Positions 41,698 to 57,700 of a stretch of DNA of 64,000 nt are shown here, one piece after another. The stretch lies in NCBI RefSeq assembly GCF_017876755.1, contig NZ_JAGIOO010000001.1, positions 5,875,786 through 5,939,785 on the forward strand, given 5' to 3'. The position numbers and the translations under genes are program-made. Within the stretch, counting starts at the first letter, position 1. Each line of letters begins with the position of its first letter. The DNA is from Crossiella equi. GTDB lineage: Bacteria; Actinomycetota; Actinomycetes; Mycobacteriales; Pseudonocardiaceae. The notes beneath the pieces were generated by a model, which saw only the letters and a list, made by a program, of their open reading frames with translations, did no database searches and had not been told where the DNA came from.

Positions 41698-44544
41698 CTA
41701 CCGCCGTTTCAGCCGCACGTGCGGCGGTAGCCGTTCGGCACCGCGCACGTCCTGCTGGTGCCGCACGACCACGGTCAGCTCCTCGGCGACCTCCGCCAGC
41801 GGGCCGAGGTCCAGCTCCGCCGTCGAGCTGAGGTTGAGCCGCCGCAGCCGGGGCAGCGCGGCCACCGGCGCGAGGTCCCGCACCGCGCTGTCCGCGAGGT
41901 TCAGCTCCACCAGCCCACCCCCGGCCAGCGGTGACAGGTCCGCCACCGCGGAACCGGCCAGGGACAACCGGGTCAGCCTCGGCAGCACGCCGCCCAGCAC
42001 GCCGAGCCCGTCCGGCAGGCGCGCCCGGTCCAGGCGCAGGTCCGCGAGCTTGGGCAGCAGCGCGAGCGGCTCGAAGTCCACCAGCTCCTGGGGTTCCCCG
42101 AGCCCGAGCACCTCCAGGTCCCGCAGCGTGGCGATCCCGGCGATATCGGCCAGACCGGGACAACCGGAGAGCAGGAGCTCCCGCAGCCGGGGCAGCTCGG
42201 CGAACAGCCACAGGTCCGCCAGGCCCTCCGCCGGGGTCACGTGCAGCGTGCGCAGCTCGGTCAGCGGGGACAGGAACGCCAGGTCCGCGCACGGGCCGTG
42301 CAGGCGGAGGTAGGCCAGGCCGGTGTGCGCGGCCAGCACGGAGGTGTCCGCACCCGGCTGGACGCGTGCGCTGAACGAGCGCAGCCGGGGCACCGAGGCC
42401 AGGAAGTCCAGGTCCGCCACCGGGGTGTGCAGCCCGAGCCGCGTCCACCGCAGGTGCCGGAGGTGGCGCAGGTGCGGCACCTGGTCCAGCTCGTGCACCA
42501 GCGCGCTGCCGTCGGCCAGCGGTGAGTCCGCCAGCACCTGCCGCGCGTACTCCTCCGGGTCGAACCGTCGCCACATCAGCGCCAGCTTCTGCTGCACCGA
42601 GATGCGCGGGTCGGCCGCGTAGCGGGCCAGCACCCGCAGCCCCGCCGGGCCGTTCACCAGCGCCGCGGTCTCCACGCACGCCGCCGCCACCGCGTCCGGC
42701 AGCCCGACCACGGTCGAGGGCAGCGTGCGCAGCACCGGCTCCCCGGCGCTGGCCAGCGAGCGCACCTCGCGCCGGTCGCGCGGCGGGACCAGGCGGCGCA
42801 GCACGTCCTCCACCCGCGCGGCCGCCTCCTCCGGCACCGTGCGCGTGGTCTCCAGGCACGCCACCGCCAGCAGCCGCAGCTTGCGCGCGTGCCTGCGCTC
42901 GGCGTCGGCGCGGTCCAGCAGCCCGTGCAGCAGCTCCGCACGCAGCGGTACCGAGCAGTGCCCGGCGGCCAGCACCGCGGTCTCCCGCCAGGTGTCCAGG
43001 TGCGCCCGGCCGACCAGCTCGGCCACCAGGTGGTGGTCGGCGATCTCCTTGCCGGACAGGAACTCCTGGAACGTCCGGTGCGTGAACGCCAGCCGCCCGG
43101 GCACCGGCTCGTGCAGGATGCCGCCCTCGCCCATCAGCTGGTGCACCACGGTCGCCGGGTGCAGCGCCACCGAGGGCATGCGCGCCAGCGCCTGCGCCAC
43201 GTGCGCGACCGCGGCCTCCACGTCCAGCTCGGTGCGCTCGGCCTCGCTCATCCGCCACGCCAGGTGCTGCACGACCTCCAGCTGCTCGGTGTGCTCCAGC
43301 ACCGCCTCGTACAGGCGCATGCGGTCCGGCGGCAGCTGCTTGCGCCCGGCCAGGTGCACCGCCCCGGCCAGCGCGCACAGCAGCGGGCTGCCCGAAAGCG
43401 ACGGCCGTTCGGCCAGCTGCGGCAGGAAGTCCTCGGGCTGCTCGTGCTGCAACGCCTGGTGCCAGCGCGTGGCGAACTCGGCCACCTCCGCCGGGGCCAT
43501 CGGCTCCAGGCGCAGCGCCCGGAAGCCCTCGGCGTCCAGCCAGCCCCGGTCCGCCGCCCCCGGCCGCGCGGTGACCACCACGCGCAGGTCCGGGTAGGCG
43601 GCCAGCAGCCCGCGCAGCCACCGCCGCACCCTCGGCCTGCGGTCCGCGGTCAGCTCGTCCACGCCGTCCACCAGCAGCAGCGCCCCGCCGTCGGCGAGCA
43701 CCCGGTGCACCCAGCCGGTCGGCGCGCGCCCGGCCACCTCGGGCGGCAGCCAGTCGCCCGGCTCGGGCAGCTCGGCCTCGGCGTAGGTGCGCAGCCGCAC
43801 CACGAACGGCACCAGCCCGTTCCACGCCGTCAGCCCGCCGGAGAACCGCCCGCGCGCGGCGGTCACCGCCAGCCAGCGCAGCAGCGTGGACTTGCCCGAC
43901 CCGGCGTCCCCGCGCACCAGCGTGCGGGGCTGCCCGGCCAGCGCGGCGCTGACGTGCGTGTCCCCGACGTGGTCGTGCTCGTCCTCCGCCTCGGCCGTGC
44001 GGGAGGCGGTCGGGCTGACCCAGGCCACCGACACCGGGTAGCCGAACCCGGGCACCCGGTCCTGCGCCACGCTCACGTGCGCCAGGTAGCGGTGGCGGAA
44101 CTCGGCGTCCGGACCGGGGGAGTCCAGCGGGGTGCGCGGCAGGTGCCACAGCGCCAGCTCCGCCTCCTCCGGCGGGGCGGGCAGGATGGTGGCCAGGGCC
44201 AGGCAGCATTCGTCCAGCAGCGCGGAGTACAGGTCGGCCGCCTCGTCGCTGAGCCCGGCCCGCACCACCGCGGGCGGGACGTGCTCGCGCAGCCGCCGGG
44301 CCAGCCGCACCGGGTCCTCATCCGGGGTGGGCGCGGGCAGCTCCGCCTCACCGAGGGCCTCGGCCAGGGCGGTGAGGGCGGCCAGGCAGTCCGCCTCCGG
44401 CACGTGCGCGAACTCGACGTCGTACCAGGGCCGCAACCGGTCCGCGACCAGCGCGGACAGCGGGGGGTGCGCGGGCGTGCGCTCTTCCACCCGCCGCCCC
44501 ACCGCGAGCGCGGCCTCGTTCAGCACACCTGCCCCCACCTTCAC
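41698..44544 (-). CDS. NACHT ATPase with leucine-rich repeats
   Basis: This 948-residue STAND ATPase has three parts. The first is a helical N-terminal domain of about 200 residues. The second is a NACHT module with Walker A GDAGSGKST (212-220) and Walker B LLLVDGVDEL (288-297), followed by winged-helix-like helices. The third is about 250 residues of leucine-rich repeats with the LxxLxxLxL pattern, such as LVELNLADSAVRDLAPVAALPRLRRLNLSS. No effector enzyme domain is fused, so the N-terminal helical domain probably recruits or acts as the effector. Bacterial NACHT proteins include antiphage sensors; that role is inferred. GTG 44544 follows a short AT-rich leader. Confidence 0.88.
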   Translation of the reverse strand: MKVGAGVLNEAALAVGRRVEERTPAHPPLSALVADRLRPWYDVEFAHVPEADCLAALTALAEALGEAELPAPTPDEDPVRLARRLREHVPPAVVRAGLSDEAADLYSALLDECCLALATILPAPPEEAELALWHLPRTPLDSPGPDAEFRHRYLAHVSVAQDRVPGFGYPVSVAWVSPTASRTAEAEDEHDHVGDTHVSAALAGQPRTLVRGDAGSGKSTLLRWLAVTAARGRFSGGLTAWNGLVPFVVRLRTYAEAELPEPGDWLPPEVAGRAPTGWVHRVLADGGALLLVDGVDELTADRRPRVRRWLRGLLAAYPDLRVVVTARPGAADRGWLDAEGFRALRLEPMAPAEVAEFATRWHQALQHEQPEDFLPQLAERPSLSGSPLLCALAGAVHLAGRKQLPPDRMRLYEAVLEHTEQLEVVQHLAWRMSEAERTELDVEAAVAHVAQALARMPSVALHPATVVHQLMGEGGILHEPVPGRLAFTHRTFQEFLSGKEIADHHLVAELVGRAHLDTWRETAVLAAGHCSVPLRAELLHGLLDRADAERRHARKLRLLAVACLETTRTVPEEAAARVEDVLRRLVPPRDRREVRSLASAGEPVLRTLPSTVVGLPDAVAAACVETAALVNGPAGLRVLARYAADPRISVQQKLALMWRRFDPEEYARQVLADSPLADGSALVHELDQVPHLRHLRHLRWTRLGLHTPVADLDFLASVPRLRSFSARVQPGADTSVLAAHTGLAYLRLHGPCADLAFLSPLTELRTLHVTPAEGLADLWLFAELPRLRELLLSGCPGLADIAGIATLRDLEVLGLGEPQELVDFEPLALLPKLADLRLDRARLPDGLGVLGGVLPRLTRLSLAGSAVADLSPLAGGGLVELNLADSAVRDLAPVAALPRLRRLNLSSTAELDLGPLAEVAEELTVVVRHQQDVRGAERLPPHVRLKRR

Positions 44545-44578
44545 CCGTTGGTGGCAAACATGCTAGTCCCGAGCAGCA

Positions 44579-44620
44579 GGGAAGCCGCCCCCGCTGTCAC
44601 CCAGCGGAAGGCGGCTTCCC
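44579..44620 (-). terminator. Terminator hairpin after the encapsulin-terpene operon
   Basis: GGGAAGCCGCC (44579-44589) pairs with GGCGGCTTCCC (44610-44620), with an inner CCGCTG/CAGCGG stem (44591-44596 with 44602-44607). It lies 24 bases past the polyprenyl synthase stop and separates that operon from the NACHT gene. Confidence 0.88.
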
Positions 44621-44643
44621 GGTACCAGGAGCGCCGAAAGCGG

Positions 44644-45693
44644 TCAGCGGTCGCGACTGGTGATCAATCGGGCGAGCATGGTCAGCTGACCGCCCGCCCG
44701 CGTCCTCGGCGCGGACAGCTCCAGGTGCCGCAGGCCCTGCGCGAGCAGTGAGTCGGCCTTCTCCACCGCCCACTCGCGCCCGCCCGCGGCCTCCACCAGC
44801 GAGGCCGCCCGGGCCAGCTCGGCGGGTTCCAGGGACTCGGTGCGCTGGTAGAGCGCGGCCAGCTCACGAGCCGCCGGGGTGCCCGAGGTCAGCGCGTACA
44901 CCACCGGCAGCGACTTCTTGCGGTTCTGCAGGTCGGAGAAGACCGGCTTGCCCGTGCGCGCCGGGTCGCCCCAGATGCCGAGCAGGTCGTCGACCAGCTG
45001 GAAGGCCAGCCCGACGTCCTCCCCGAACCGTGCCAGGTGCGCCACCTGCTCCGCGCTGCCACCGCCGAACATCGCACCCATCGCGCACGCCACCCGGGGC
45101 AGCGCGGCGGTCTTGCCGATGGCCATGGCGAGGCACTCGTCCACGTCGACGTCGTCGCGCTCCTCGAACGACAGGTCGGCCATCTGGCCTTCCAGCAGCT
45201 CGTTGACCGCGACGCTGAGCTGCCGCATGGCCTCCGGCACCGCCGGGTGCCTGCTGGCCGCCAGCACCGCCAGCGCCTGGGTGAGCAGCGAGTCGCCCGC
45301 CAGGATCGCCCCGTTCAGGCCGAACACGGTCCACGCGGTGGCGCGGTGCCGCCGCGTGGTGTCCCCGTCCATCACGTCGTCGTGCAGCAACGAGAAGTTG
45401 TGCACCAGCTCCACCGCGACCGCCGCGGGCACCGCCACCGCCGGGATGCCGCCGACTGCCTCCGCGGTCAGCAGCACCAGGGCCGGGCGCATCACCTTGC
45501 CGCTGGAACCCTCGCTCTGCCTGCCGTGCTCGTCCCACCAGCCGAAGTGGTAACCGGCGATGCGTCGCATGGACTGCGGCAGCACCTCGACGGCCTCCCG
45601 CATCGCCGGTTCGATCATGCCCCGGCTCCAGGCCAGCACCTCGCCGATGGTGTCACTGTGCCCGGTTGTCGTTGTGGCCTCAACGCTGGCCAT
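44644..45693 (-). CDS. Polyprenyl diphosphate synthase
   Basis: This 349-residue isoprenyl diphosphate synthase condenses isopentenyl diphosphate onto allylic primers. The first aspartate-rich motif is LLHDDVMDGD (D105, D106, D109) and the second is DDLLGIWGD (235-243). Chain length cannot be fixed with certainty from sequence; the phenylalanine and serine just before the first motif fit a short product (C15-C20). It is the last gene of the operon, 45 bases after a shell-protein gene. It would supply the substrate for the two terpene cyclases. Confidence 0.92.
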   Translation of the reverse strand: MASVEATTTTGHSDTIGEVLAWSRGMIEPAMREAVEVLPQSMRRIAGYHFGWWDEHGRQSEGSSGKVMRPALVLLTAEAVGGIPAVAVPAAVAVELVHNFSLLHDDVMDGDTTRRHRATAWTVFGLNGAILAGDSLLTQALAVLAASRHPAVPEAMRQLSVAVNELLEGQMADLSFEERDDVDVDECLAMAIGKTAALPRVACAMGAMFGGGSAEQVAHLARFGEDVGLAFQLVDDLLGIWGDPARTGKPVFSDLQNRKKSLPVVYALTSGTPAARELAALYQRTESLEPAELARAASLVEAAGGREWAVEKADSLLAQGLRHLELSAPRTRAGGQLTMLARLITSRDR

Positions 45694-45737
45694 TCGTCCA
45701 CACCTCCTCTGCTCCTCCCCCGTCTTCGGCTTGCGGC

Positions 45738-47150
<1,413 letters not shown>

Positions 47151-47184
47151 CAGTTCGTCGTTGTGCGGTAAAGGAAAAGAGAGG

Positions 47185-50787
<3,603 letters not shown>

Positions 50788-51586
50788 CAATTTATTCGCG
50801 AGCGAAAAAAGGAATAGTTACGATTGGACAATTAGACGGACAAGTCGACGACAGCTGACGGTTTCTGGGCACGGAACAGCCTCTCGGCCGACGGTCCGAG
50901 AGGGTGGTTCGGTGCAATTACGTCCGGTCACGGCGAAGCTAGCATCGCGTGTTCGGCCGCGTGAAGTCACCTGACCGGGCGACTTGCTAGTTGTCGGAGC
51001 GCAACCTTTGCACCCTGCATGACCACCTGAAGTGGTGGTGCCGGTAGCGCATGGTGACGGAAAATCGGGAAAAGCGAACGGCCACCCGAGGTCCCGGACA
51101 CGGTTGCCGCAGGGAAAGGAATGCAAATCGTCACACGCCGCCAATCCCCTTGCTCCAAATGGGCAACCGTGATCTGTGTCGCAGAGGGTCTTGCAGATCG
51201 TGTGTTAATGCGGGATGCATCGGATGACCTCGATGTGGATAATCGCCTGATTGCGGTTGCAACCAGGTGGACGGAAAACGACGCAATGGCAGCCCGGACG
51301 CCCGGTCTCCAGCCAACCGCCGCCGAACTGAGATCTGGAGAGGACTCCGCGAGGACCCGCGGGCACGGCCGGTGCGCTGGCAAGATCGCGACATGGGGGA
51401 CGACGAGAACCAGTGCGCCAACTGCCTCGTGCCGATGCCGAGGTGCTCCTCCCGTGCACCTGGGTGGACCTGTGGGCCGTCCTCGCCGGGGCGACCGACG
51501 TCACGCACCGCTACCTCCCGTAGCCGCCCCGGAGTGTCCAGCACCCGGTTCATCCGCCTGTCGTGTCCGCGTGATTCGATGCCAGG
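50788..51586. other. Long intergenic region between the encapsulin operon and adnA
   Basis: About 800 bases separate two divergent transcription units. The part next to the shell gene (50790-51120) is clearly richer in A/T than its surroundings and should hold the operon promoter, though I cannot point to confident -35/-10 boxes. Around 51413-51524 there is a short GC3-rich stretch. Read with one frame change, it gives a coding-like peptide, which may be a relic. No convincing intact gene is seen. Confidence 0.6.
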
Positions 51587-54500
51587 GTGTCCCTGCGTCC
51601 GCCCGCGCTAGTCCGCCGGACGGCCGAGCCGGTCCCGCCACCCAGGTGGGACGACGCGGCCCGTGCGGTGCTCGCGCACACCGGCGGGTTCCTGCGGGTG
51701 CTGGGCGGGCCGGGCACGGGCAAGACCTCGCTGCTGGCCGAGGTGGCCGCCAACCGCATCCGCGGCGGCGCCGACCCCGAGCGGGTGCTCGTGCTGACCG
51801 CCAGCCGGAAGTCGGCCATCGCGCTGCGGGCCCGCATCACCGCCCTGCTCACCGCCGACCAGCCCGAGGGGCTGCGCACGATCCGCGAGCCCCTCGTACG
51901 CACCGTGCACTCCTACGCCTTCGCCGTGCTCCGGCTCCAGGCCGCGCGCGAGGAGCTGCCGCCGCCCCGGCTGCTGTCCGGGGCCGAGCAGGACGCCGTG
52001 GTGCGCGAGCTGCTCGCCGGGGACATCGAGAACGGGGCGCCTGACTGGCCCGAGCGGCTGCGGCCCGCCCTCGGACTGCCCGGGTTCGCCGCCGAGCTGC
52101 GCGACCTGCTGCTGCGCGCCGCCGAACGCGGGGTCGGGCCCGAGGAGCTCATCGAGCTCGGCCAACGCCACGACAAGCCCGAGTGGGTGGCCGCGGGCAC
52201 CTTCGGCCTCCAGTACGAACAGGTCACCCTGCTGCGCGGGGCCGCAGGGGCCCAGGGCCCGCAGGCCGCCGCGCCCGCGCTGGACGCCGCTGAGCTGGTC
52301 GCCTCCGCCCTGCTCGCGCTCCAGACCGACGAGGAGCTGCTGGCCACCGAGCGCGAGCGCGTGCGGCACCTGCTCGTCGACGACGGCCAGCACCTGGACC
52401 CGTTGCAGTACACGCTCGTCCGCAGGCTCGGCGACACCGCGCACGAGTGCGTGCTGGCCGGGGACCCCGACCAGGCCGTGTTCACCTTCCGCGGCGCCGA
52501 CCCGCGCCGCCTGCTCGCCGAGGTCCCCGGCGAACGCGGCACCGTCGTGCTCACCCGCGACCACCGCATGGCCGCCAACGTGCGCCTGGCCGTCAGCCGC
52601 CTCGCCGCCCGCCTGCCCGGCACCGGGCCCCAGCGCGAGCTGCGCGGACCCGAGGACGGCGACCCCGGCACGGTCCAGGTCCGCGTGCTGGCCTCCGCCG
52701 CCCAGGAGGCCACCTGGGTGGCCGACCAGCTGCGCCGCGCGCACCTGCTCGACGAGGTGCCCTGGTCCCAGATGGCCGTGCTGGTCCGCAGCACCGGCAC
52801 CACCCTGCCCGTGCTGCGCCGCGCGCTGCTGGCCGCGGGCGTGCCGGTCGCGGTCCCGGCCGACGAGGTGCCGCTGCCCCAGCAGAACGCGGTCTGGCCG
52901 TTCCTCACCGTGCTGCGCTGCGCCACCGACCCCGCCCACCTCGACCCCGACATCGCCGCCGCGCTGCTCACCGGCCCGTTCGGCGGCGGCGACCCGCTCG
53001 CGCTGCGCAAGCTCCGGCGTGGCCTGCGCCGCCTGGAACTGGCCGCCGGTGGCGACCGCGCCAGCGGGGAGCTGCTGGTCGAGGCACTGAACACCGACGA
53101 GAAGCTGGCCGCCCTGGACGAGGCCGCCGCGCCCGCCCGCCGCGTGGCCGCCCTGCTGCGCATCGCCCGTGAGGCGGTCGCGGCAGGGGAGGACGCGGAG
53201 CAGGTGCTGTGGCAGGTGTGGCAGCACAGCGGCCTGGAACAGCGCTGGCTCCAGCTGGCCGGACGGCACGGACCCGTTGGCGCGCAAGCCGATCGCGACC
53301 TGGACGCGGTGGTCGCGCTGTTCGACGCGGCCGCCCGCCACGCCGACCGCCTGCCCGGCGCCAGTGTGGCCGGGTTCGCCGACTACCTCACCGCGCAGCT
53401 GATCACCGGCGACACCCTGGCCCCGGCCGCGCCGCAAGGTGAGGCGGTCGCGGTGCTCACCGCGCACGCCGCCGCGGGCCGCGAGTGGACCGTGGTCGCG
53501 GTGCCGGGCGTGCAGGAGGGCGTCTGGCCGGACCTGCGCCTGCGCGGCTCGCTGCTCGGCGTGGAACGGCTGATCGACCTGCTCGCGGGCGTGCGCGAGG
53601 AGGACCGGGTCTCCGCGGTGGCCCCGATCCTGGCCGAGGAACGCCGCCTGCTGCTGCTGGCCACCAGCCGGGCCAAGCGGACGCTGCTGGTCAGCGCGGT
53701 GCGCGGCGAGGACGACACCCCGTCCCGGTTCCTGGACGAGCTGGACGGCGCCGACTACGCCGAGGGCGGCGAGCCGGACGCGGTGCGCCCGGTGTTCCAG
53801 CCCAGCCGCGGCCTCATCCTGGCCGACCTGGTCGGCGACCTGCGCCGCGCGGTCTGCGACCCGGAGTCCGACCCGGACCGCCGCGAGCGCGCCGCCACCC
53901 AGCTGGCCCGCCTGGCCGCCGCGGGTGTCCCGGGCGCGCACCCGGACTCCTGGTACGGCCTCGGCGAGACCAGCACCGAACGTCCACTGTGGACTGATGT
54001 GGACGCGGTGGGCATCTCGCCGTCCACTGTGGACATCCTGTCCCGCTGCCCGCTGCGCTGGATGGTGGAACGCCACGGCGGCCAGGACCCCGCCGAGCTG
54101 GCCTCGATCACCGGCTCCCTGGTGCACGCGCTGGCACAGGCGGCGGCCTCCGGCGCGGACGCCGACACCCTGCAGCGCACCCTGGACGAGGCCTGGGCCG
54201 CGGTGGACGCGGGCGCGGCCTGGTTCTCCCGCCGCGAGCGCACGCGCGTGGCGCAGATGGTCGACTCCTTCCGCGCCTGGCTGGTGCACAGCCGCGCCGA
54301 GCTCACCCAGGTCGCGGTCGAGCACGAGGTCACCGTGGAGCTGCCGCCCAAGGACGGCGGGCCGTGGCTGCGGGTGCGCGGCCGCGTCGACCGCCTGGAC
54401 ACCGACGCGGCGGGCCGCCCGGTCGTGGTGGACATCAAGACCGGCCGCACCCCGGTCAGCAAGAACGAGGCCGCCGAGCACCCGCAGCTGGCCGTCTACC

Positions 54501-54787
54501 AGCTGGCCGCCGCGCTCGGCGCGTTCACCTCCCTCGGCCTGGACCGCGAGCCCGGCGGCGCGCGCCTGCTCTACGTGGCCAAGGCGGACAAGAAGACCGG
54601 TGCCGCCGAACGCGTGCAGGCCCCGCTGTCGGAGGAGCAGCGGAAGGCGTGGCTGGACGCGGTGTACGCGGTCGGCCAGGCCAGCCTCGGCCCCAGCTTC
54701 GCCGCCAACGAGAACGCCGACTGCTCGCGCTGTCCGGCCCGCACCTGCTGTCCGACCCAGGACTCCGGCAGGCAGGTGAGCGAGTGA
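51587..54787 (+). CDS. adnA: AdnA subunit of the AdnAB DNA end-resection helicase-nuclease
   Basis: This 1066-residue UvrD-like motor has Walker A GGPGTGKT (40-47). A RecB-type nuclease domain at the C-terminus has VVVDIKTGRTP, and cysteines in CSRCPARTCC indicate an iron-sulfur cluster. AdnAB processes double-strand breaks in actinobacteria in place of RecBCD. Its stop overlaps the AdnB GTG (54784-54787), giving coupled, equal synthesis. GTG 51587 starts the protein at VSLRPPALVRR; no stronger start is seen upstream. Confidence 0.93.
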   Translation: MSLRPPALVRRTAEPVPPPRWDDAARAVLAHTGGFLRVLGGPGTGKTSLLAEVAANRIRGGADPERVLVLTASRKSAIALRARITALLTADQPEGLRTIREPLVRTVHSYAFAVLRLQAAREELPPPRLLSGAEQDAVVRELLAGDIENGAPDWPERLRPALGLPGFAAELRDLLLRAAERGVGPEELIELGQRHDKPEWVAAGTFGLQYEQVTLLRGAAGAQGPQAAAPALDAAELVASALLALQTDEELLATERERVRHLLVDDGQHLDPLQYTLVRRLGDTAHECVLAGDPDQAVFTFRGADPRRLLAEVPGERGTVVLTRDHRMAANVRLAVSRLAARLPGTGPQRELRGPEDGDPGTVQVRVLASAAQEATWVADQLRRAHLLDEVPWSQMAVLVRSTGTTLPVLRRALLAAGVPVAVPADEVPLPQQNAVWPFLTVLRCATDPAHLDPDIAAALLTGPFGGGDPLALRKLRRGLRRLELAAGGDRASGELLVEALNTDEKLAALDEAAAPARRVAALLRIAREAVAAGEDAEQVLWQVWQHSGLEQRWLQLAGRHGPVGAQADRDLDAVVALFDAAARHADRLPGASVAGFADYLTAQLITGDTLAPAAPQGEAVAVLTAHAAAGREWTVVAVPGVQEGVWPDLRLRGSLLGVERLIDLLAGVREEDRVSAVAPILAEERRLLLLATSRAKRTLLVSAVRGEDDTPSRFLDELDGADYAEGGEPDAVRPVFQPSRGLILADLVGDLRRAVCDPESDPDRRERAATQLARLAAAGVPGAHPDSWYGLGETSTERPLWTDVDAVGISPSTVDILSRCPLRWMVERHGGQDPAELASITGSLVHALAQAAASGADADTLQRTLDEAWAAVDAGAAWFSRRERTRVAQMVDSFRAWLVHSRAELTQVAVEHEVTVELPPKDGGPWLRVRGRVDRLDTDAAGRPVVVDIKTGRTPVSKNEAAEHPQLAVYQLAAALGAFTSLGLDREPGGARLLYVAKADKKTGAAERVQAPLSEEQRKAWLDAVYAVGQASLGPSFAANENADCSRCPARTCCPTQDSGRQVSE

Positions 54788-57700
54788 CCGGGTTCGCCTC
54801 GCCGCAGGAGGTCGCGGCGGCGCTCGGCCTGCACCCGCCCACCCCGGAACAGGCCGAGGTGATCGCCGCCCCGGCCGAGCCCGCCCTGGTCATCGCCGGT
54901 GCGGGCGCGGGCAAGACCGAGACCATGGCCGCGCGCGTGGTGTGGCTGGTGGCCAACGGCCTGGTCACCCCGGAGCGTGTGCTCGGCCTGACCTTCACCC
55001 GCAAGGCCGCCCGCCAGCTCGGCGACCGCGTGCGCGCGCGGCTGCGCAGGCTCGCGGGCTCCGGCCTGCTGGACCGCCTCGACCCCAGCGGCGACCGGCG
55101 CAACGCGGTGCTGGCCGCCGAGCCGACCGTGCTCACCTACCACGCCTACGCGGGCCGCCTGGTCGGCGAGCACGGCCTGCGCCTGCCGGTCGAACCCGGC
55201 GCGCGCCTGCTCACCGAGACCGCGTCCTGGCAGCTCGCGCACCGCGTGGTCGCGGGCTGGACCGAGGACATCGACACCGACAAGGTGCCCGCCACCGTCA
55301 CCGGCTACCTGCTCTCCCTGGCCGGGGAGCTGGGGGAGCACCTGGTCACCCCGGACCAGGTGCGCGCGCACGCCGAGGAGTTCTGCCGCCTGGTGGAGAG
55401 CGCGCCGCGCGCGCCCCGCCAGCGCGAGGGCCTGCCCGTGGCGTTGCAGGAAGTCGTTGCCGCGCAACGGCTCCGCGTGGCCCTGCTGCCCCTGGTCGAG
55501 GCCTACGCCAAGCGCAAGCGGCGCGAGGCGGCGATGGACTTCGCCGACCAGATGTCCCTGGCCGCCACCCTGGCCGCCTCCGACCCCGAGGTCATCAACC
55601 TGGAGCGCGAGCGGTACGGCGCGGTGCTGCTGGACGAGTACCAGGACACCGGGCACGCCCAGCGCGTGCTGCTGCGCGGCCTGTTCGGCGGCTCGCGGCG
55701 CCCGGTGCTGCCGGTGACCGCGGTCGGCGACCCGGTGCAGGCCATCTACGGCTGGCGCGGCGCGAGCGCGGCCAACCTGCCCCGCTTCGCCACCGACTTC
55801 CCCACCCGTGACAAGACCGGCAAGTGGGTGCCCGCCACCACGTACGGGCTGCTCACCAGCTTCCGCAACCCGCCCCAGGTGCTCACCCTGGCCAACCAGG
55901 TCTCCGAACGGCTGCGCGAGGGCGTGGCCGAGCTGCGGGCCCGCGAGGGCGCGGCGGACGCGGACGTGCGCCTGGCCCTGCTGCCCGACATCCGCACCGA
56001 GCTGGCCTGGCTGGCCGACACGATGGCCGCGCAGTGGCACCAGACCCTCGACGCCACCGGCGCCCCGCCCACCGCGGCCGTGCTGGTGCGCCGCCGCGTG
56101 GACATGGCCGCGATCGCCGCCGCGCTGCGCGAACGCGGCTTGCCGGTCGAGGTGGTCGGCCTGGGCGGTCTGCTGGACGAACCCGAGGTCCGCGACCTGG
56201 TCAGCGCGCTGCGCATGCTCACCGACCCGTTGGCGGGCACGGCCGCGATGCGCTTGCTCACCGGGGCGCGCTGGCGCCTGGGCGTGGCCGACCTGGCCGC
56301 GTTGTGGCGGCGTGCCCGGCAGCTGGCCACCCCGGAGGGCAAGCGCACCGGCGGCCCGGACCCCCTGGACGCCCTCGCCGACGCCCTGCCCGGTGAACAC
56401 GCCGAACAGGCCGGTCTGGTCGACGCCCTGGACGACCCGGGCCCGCCGGAGGAGTACAGCCCGGAGGGCTTCCGCCGCATCCGCCGCCTGGGCGGCGAGC
56501 TGGCCGCGCTGCGCCGCCGCGGCGACCAGCCGTTGGGCGAGCTGGTCGCGGACGTGGAACGCACCCTGCTGCTGGACATCGAGTCGCTGTCCCGCCCGGC
56601 GGGTGTCGGCCGCGCGCACCTGGACGCCTTCGCCGACGTGGTCGCCGAGTTCGCCACCAGCAGCAGCAACCCCACCCTGGCCGGGCTGCTGGACTACCTC
56701 GCCACCGCCGAACGCGCCGAGGACGGCCTGGAACCGGGCGAGGTCGAGGTGGCCCCGGACCGGGTGCAGATCCTCACCGCGCACGCCGCCAAGGGCCTGG
56801 AGTGGGCGGTCGTCGCGGTCCCGCACCTGGTCAAGGACGTCTTCCCGGGCCGCCGCAAGTCCGCCTCCTGGCTCAAGGTGCCCCACCAGCTGCCCGCGGT
56901 GCTGCGCGGTGACGCCGAGGACCTGCCCGGCCTGAACCTCCAGGCGTGCGAGAACCGCAAGGAGGTCGAGGAGGCACTGGCCCTGCACTCCGAGGAGTTC
57001 GAGGAGCGCAGGCTGGCCGAGGAGCGCAGGCTGCTCTACGTGGCGCTGACCCGCTCGGAGCACACCCTGCTGGTGTCCGGGCACTGGTGGGCGGAGACGG
57101 GCGAGAAGCCCAAGGGCCCCTCGGAGTTCCTCACCGAGATTCACGAGGCCCTGGAGTCGGGCGACCGGGTCGGCATCGTGCACCACTGGGCCGACCGTCC
57201 AGAGGAGGACGCCCCGAACCCCTTGGCGGAACAGGGAAACAGCGTCACCTGGCCGGTGGATCCGCTGGCGCGCAGGCGGCAGGCGGTCACCGACGGCGCT
57301 GCGCTGGTCCGGCGCGCACTGTCCACTGTGGACGAATATCGGGCACCGGTGGTCGAGGAGGTCGAGCCCGAACCCGTCGACGAGCCCTGGGAACCCGGCC
57401 CCGAGCCGGAGGACTGGGCCGAGCCGGACTGGGGGCCGCCGCCGGAGGACCACGAACCCGGCTGGCCGGAGGAACCGCCGCCCGACGAACCGGACTGGGA
57501 GCCCGAACCCGAAGCCGCCCCGGCCCCGCCGCCCGAGCGGCCAGCCTCGCCCGAACCGGACGGGGAAGCGGCCGACCGGCCCCCGCTCTTCGACCCCGAG
57601 GGCTGGGCCCGCGACGTCGACGTGCTCCTGGCCGAACGCGCCGCGGCCGCGAACCGCCGCGAACAGGTCCTGCTGCCCGACCAGCTCTCGGTGAGCCAGC

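Noticed and set aside
51131-51553. Minus-strand open frame of 140 codons in the intergenic region
   Set aside because: Its composition is not gene-like, it has no recognisable domain or ribosome-binding site, and it lies across the A/T-rich stretch.
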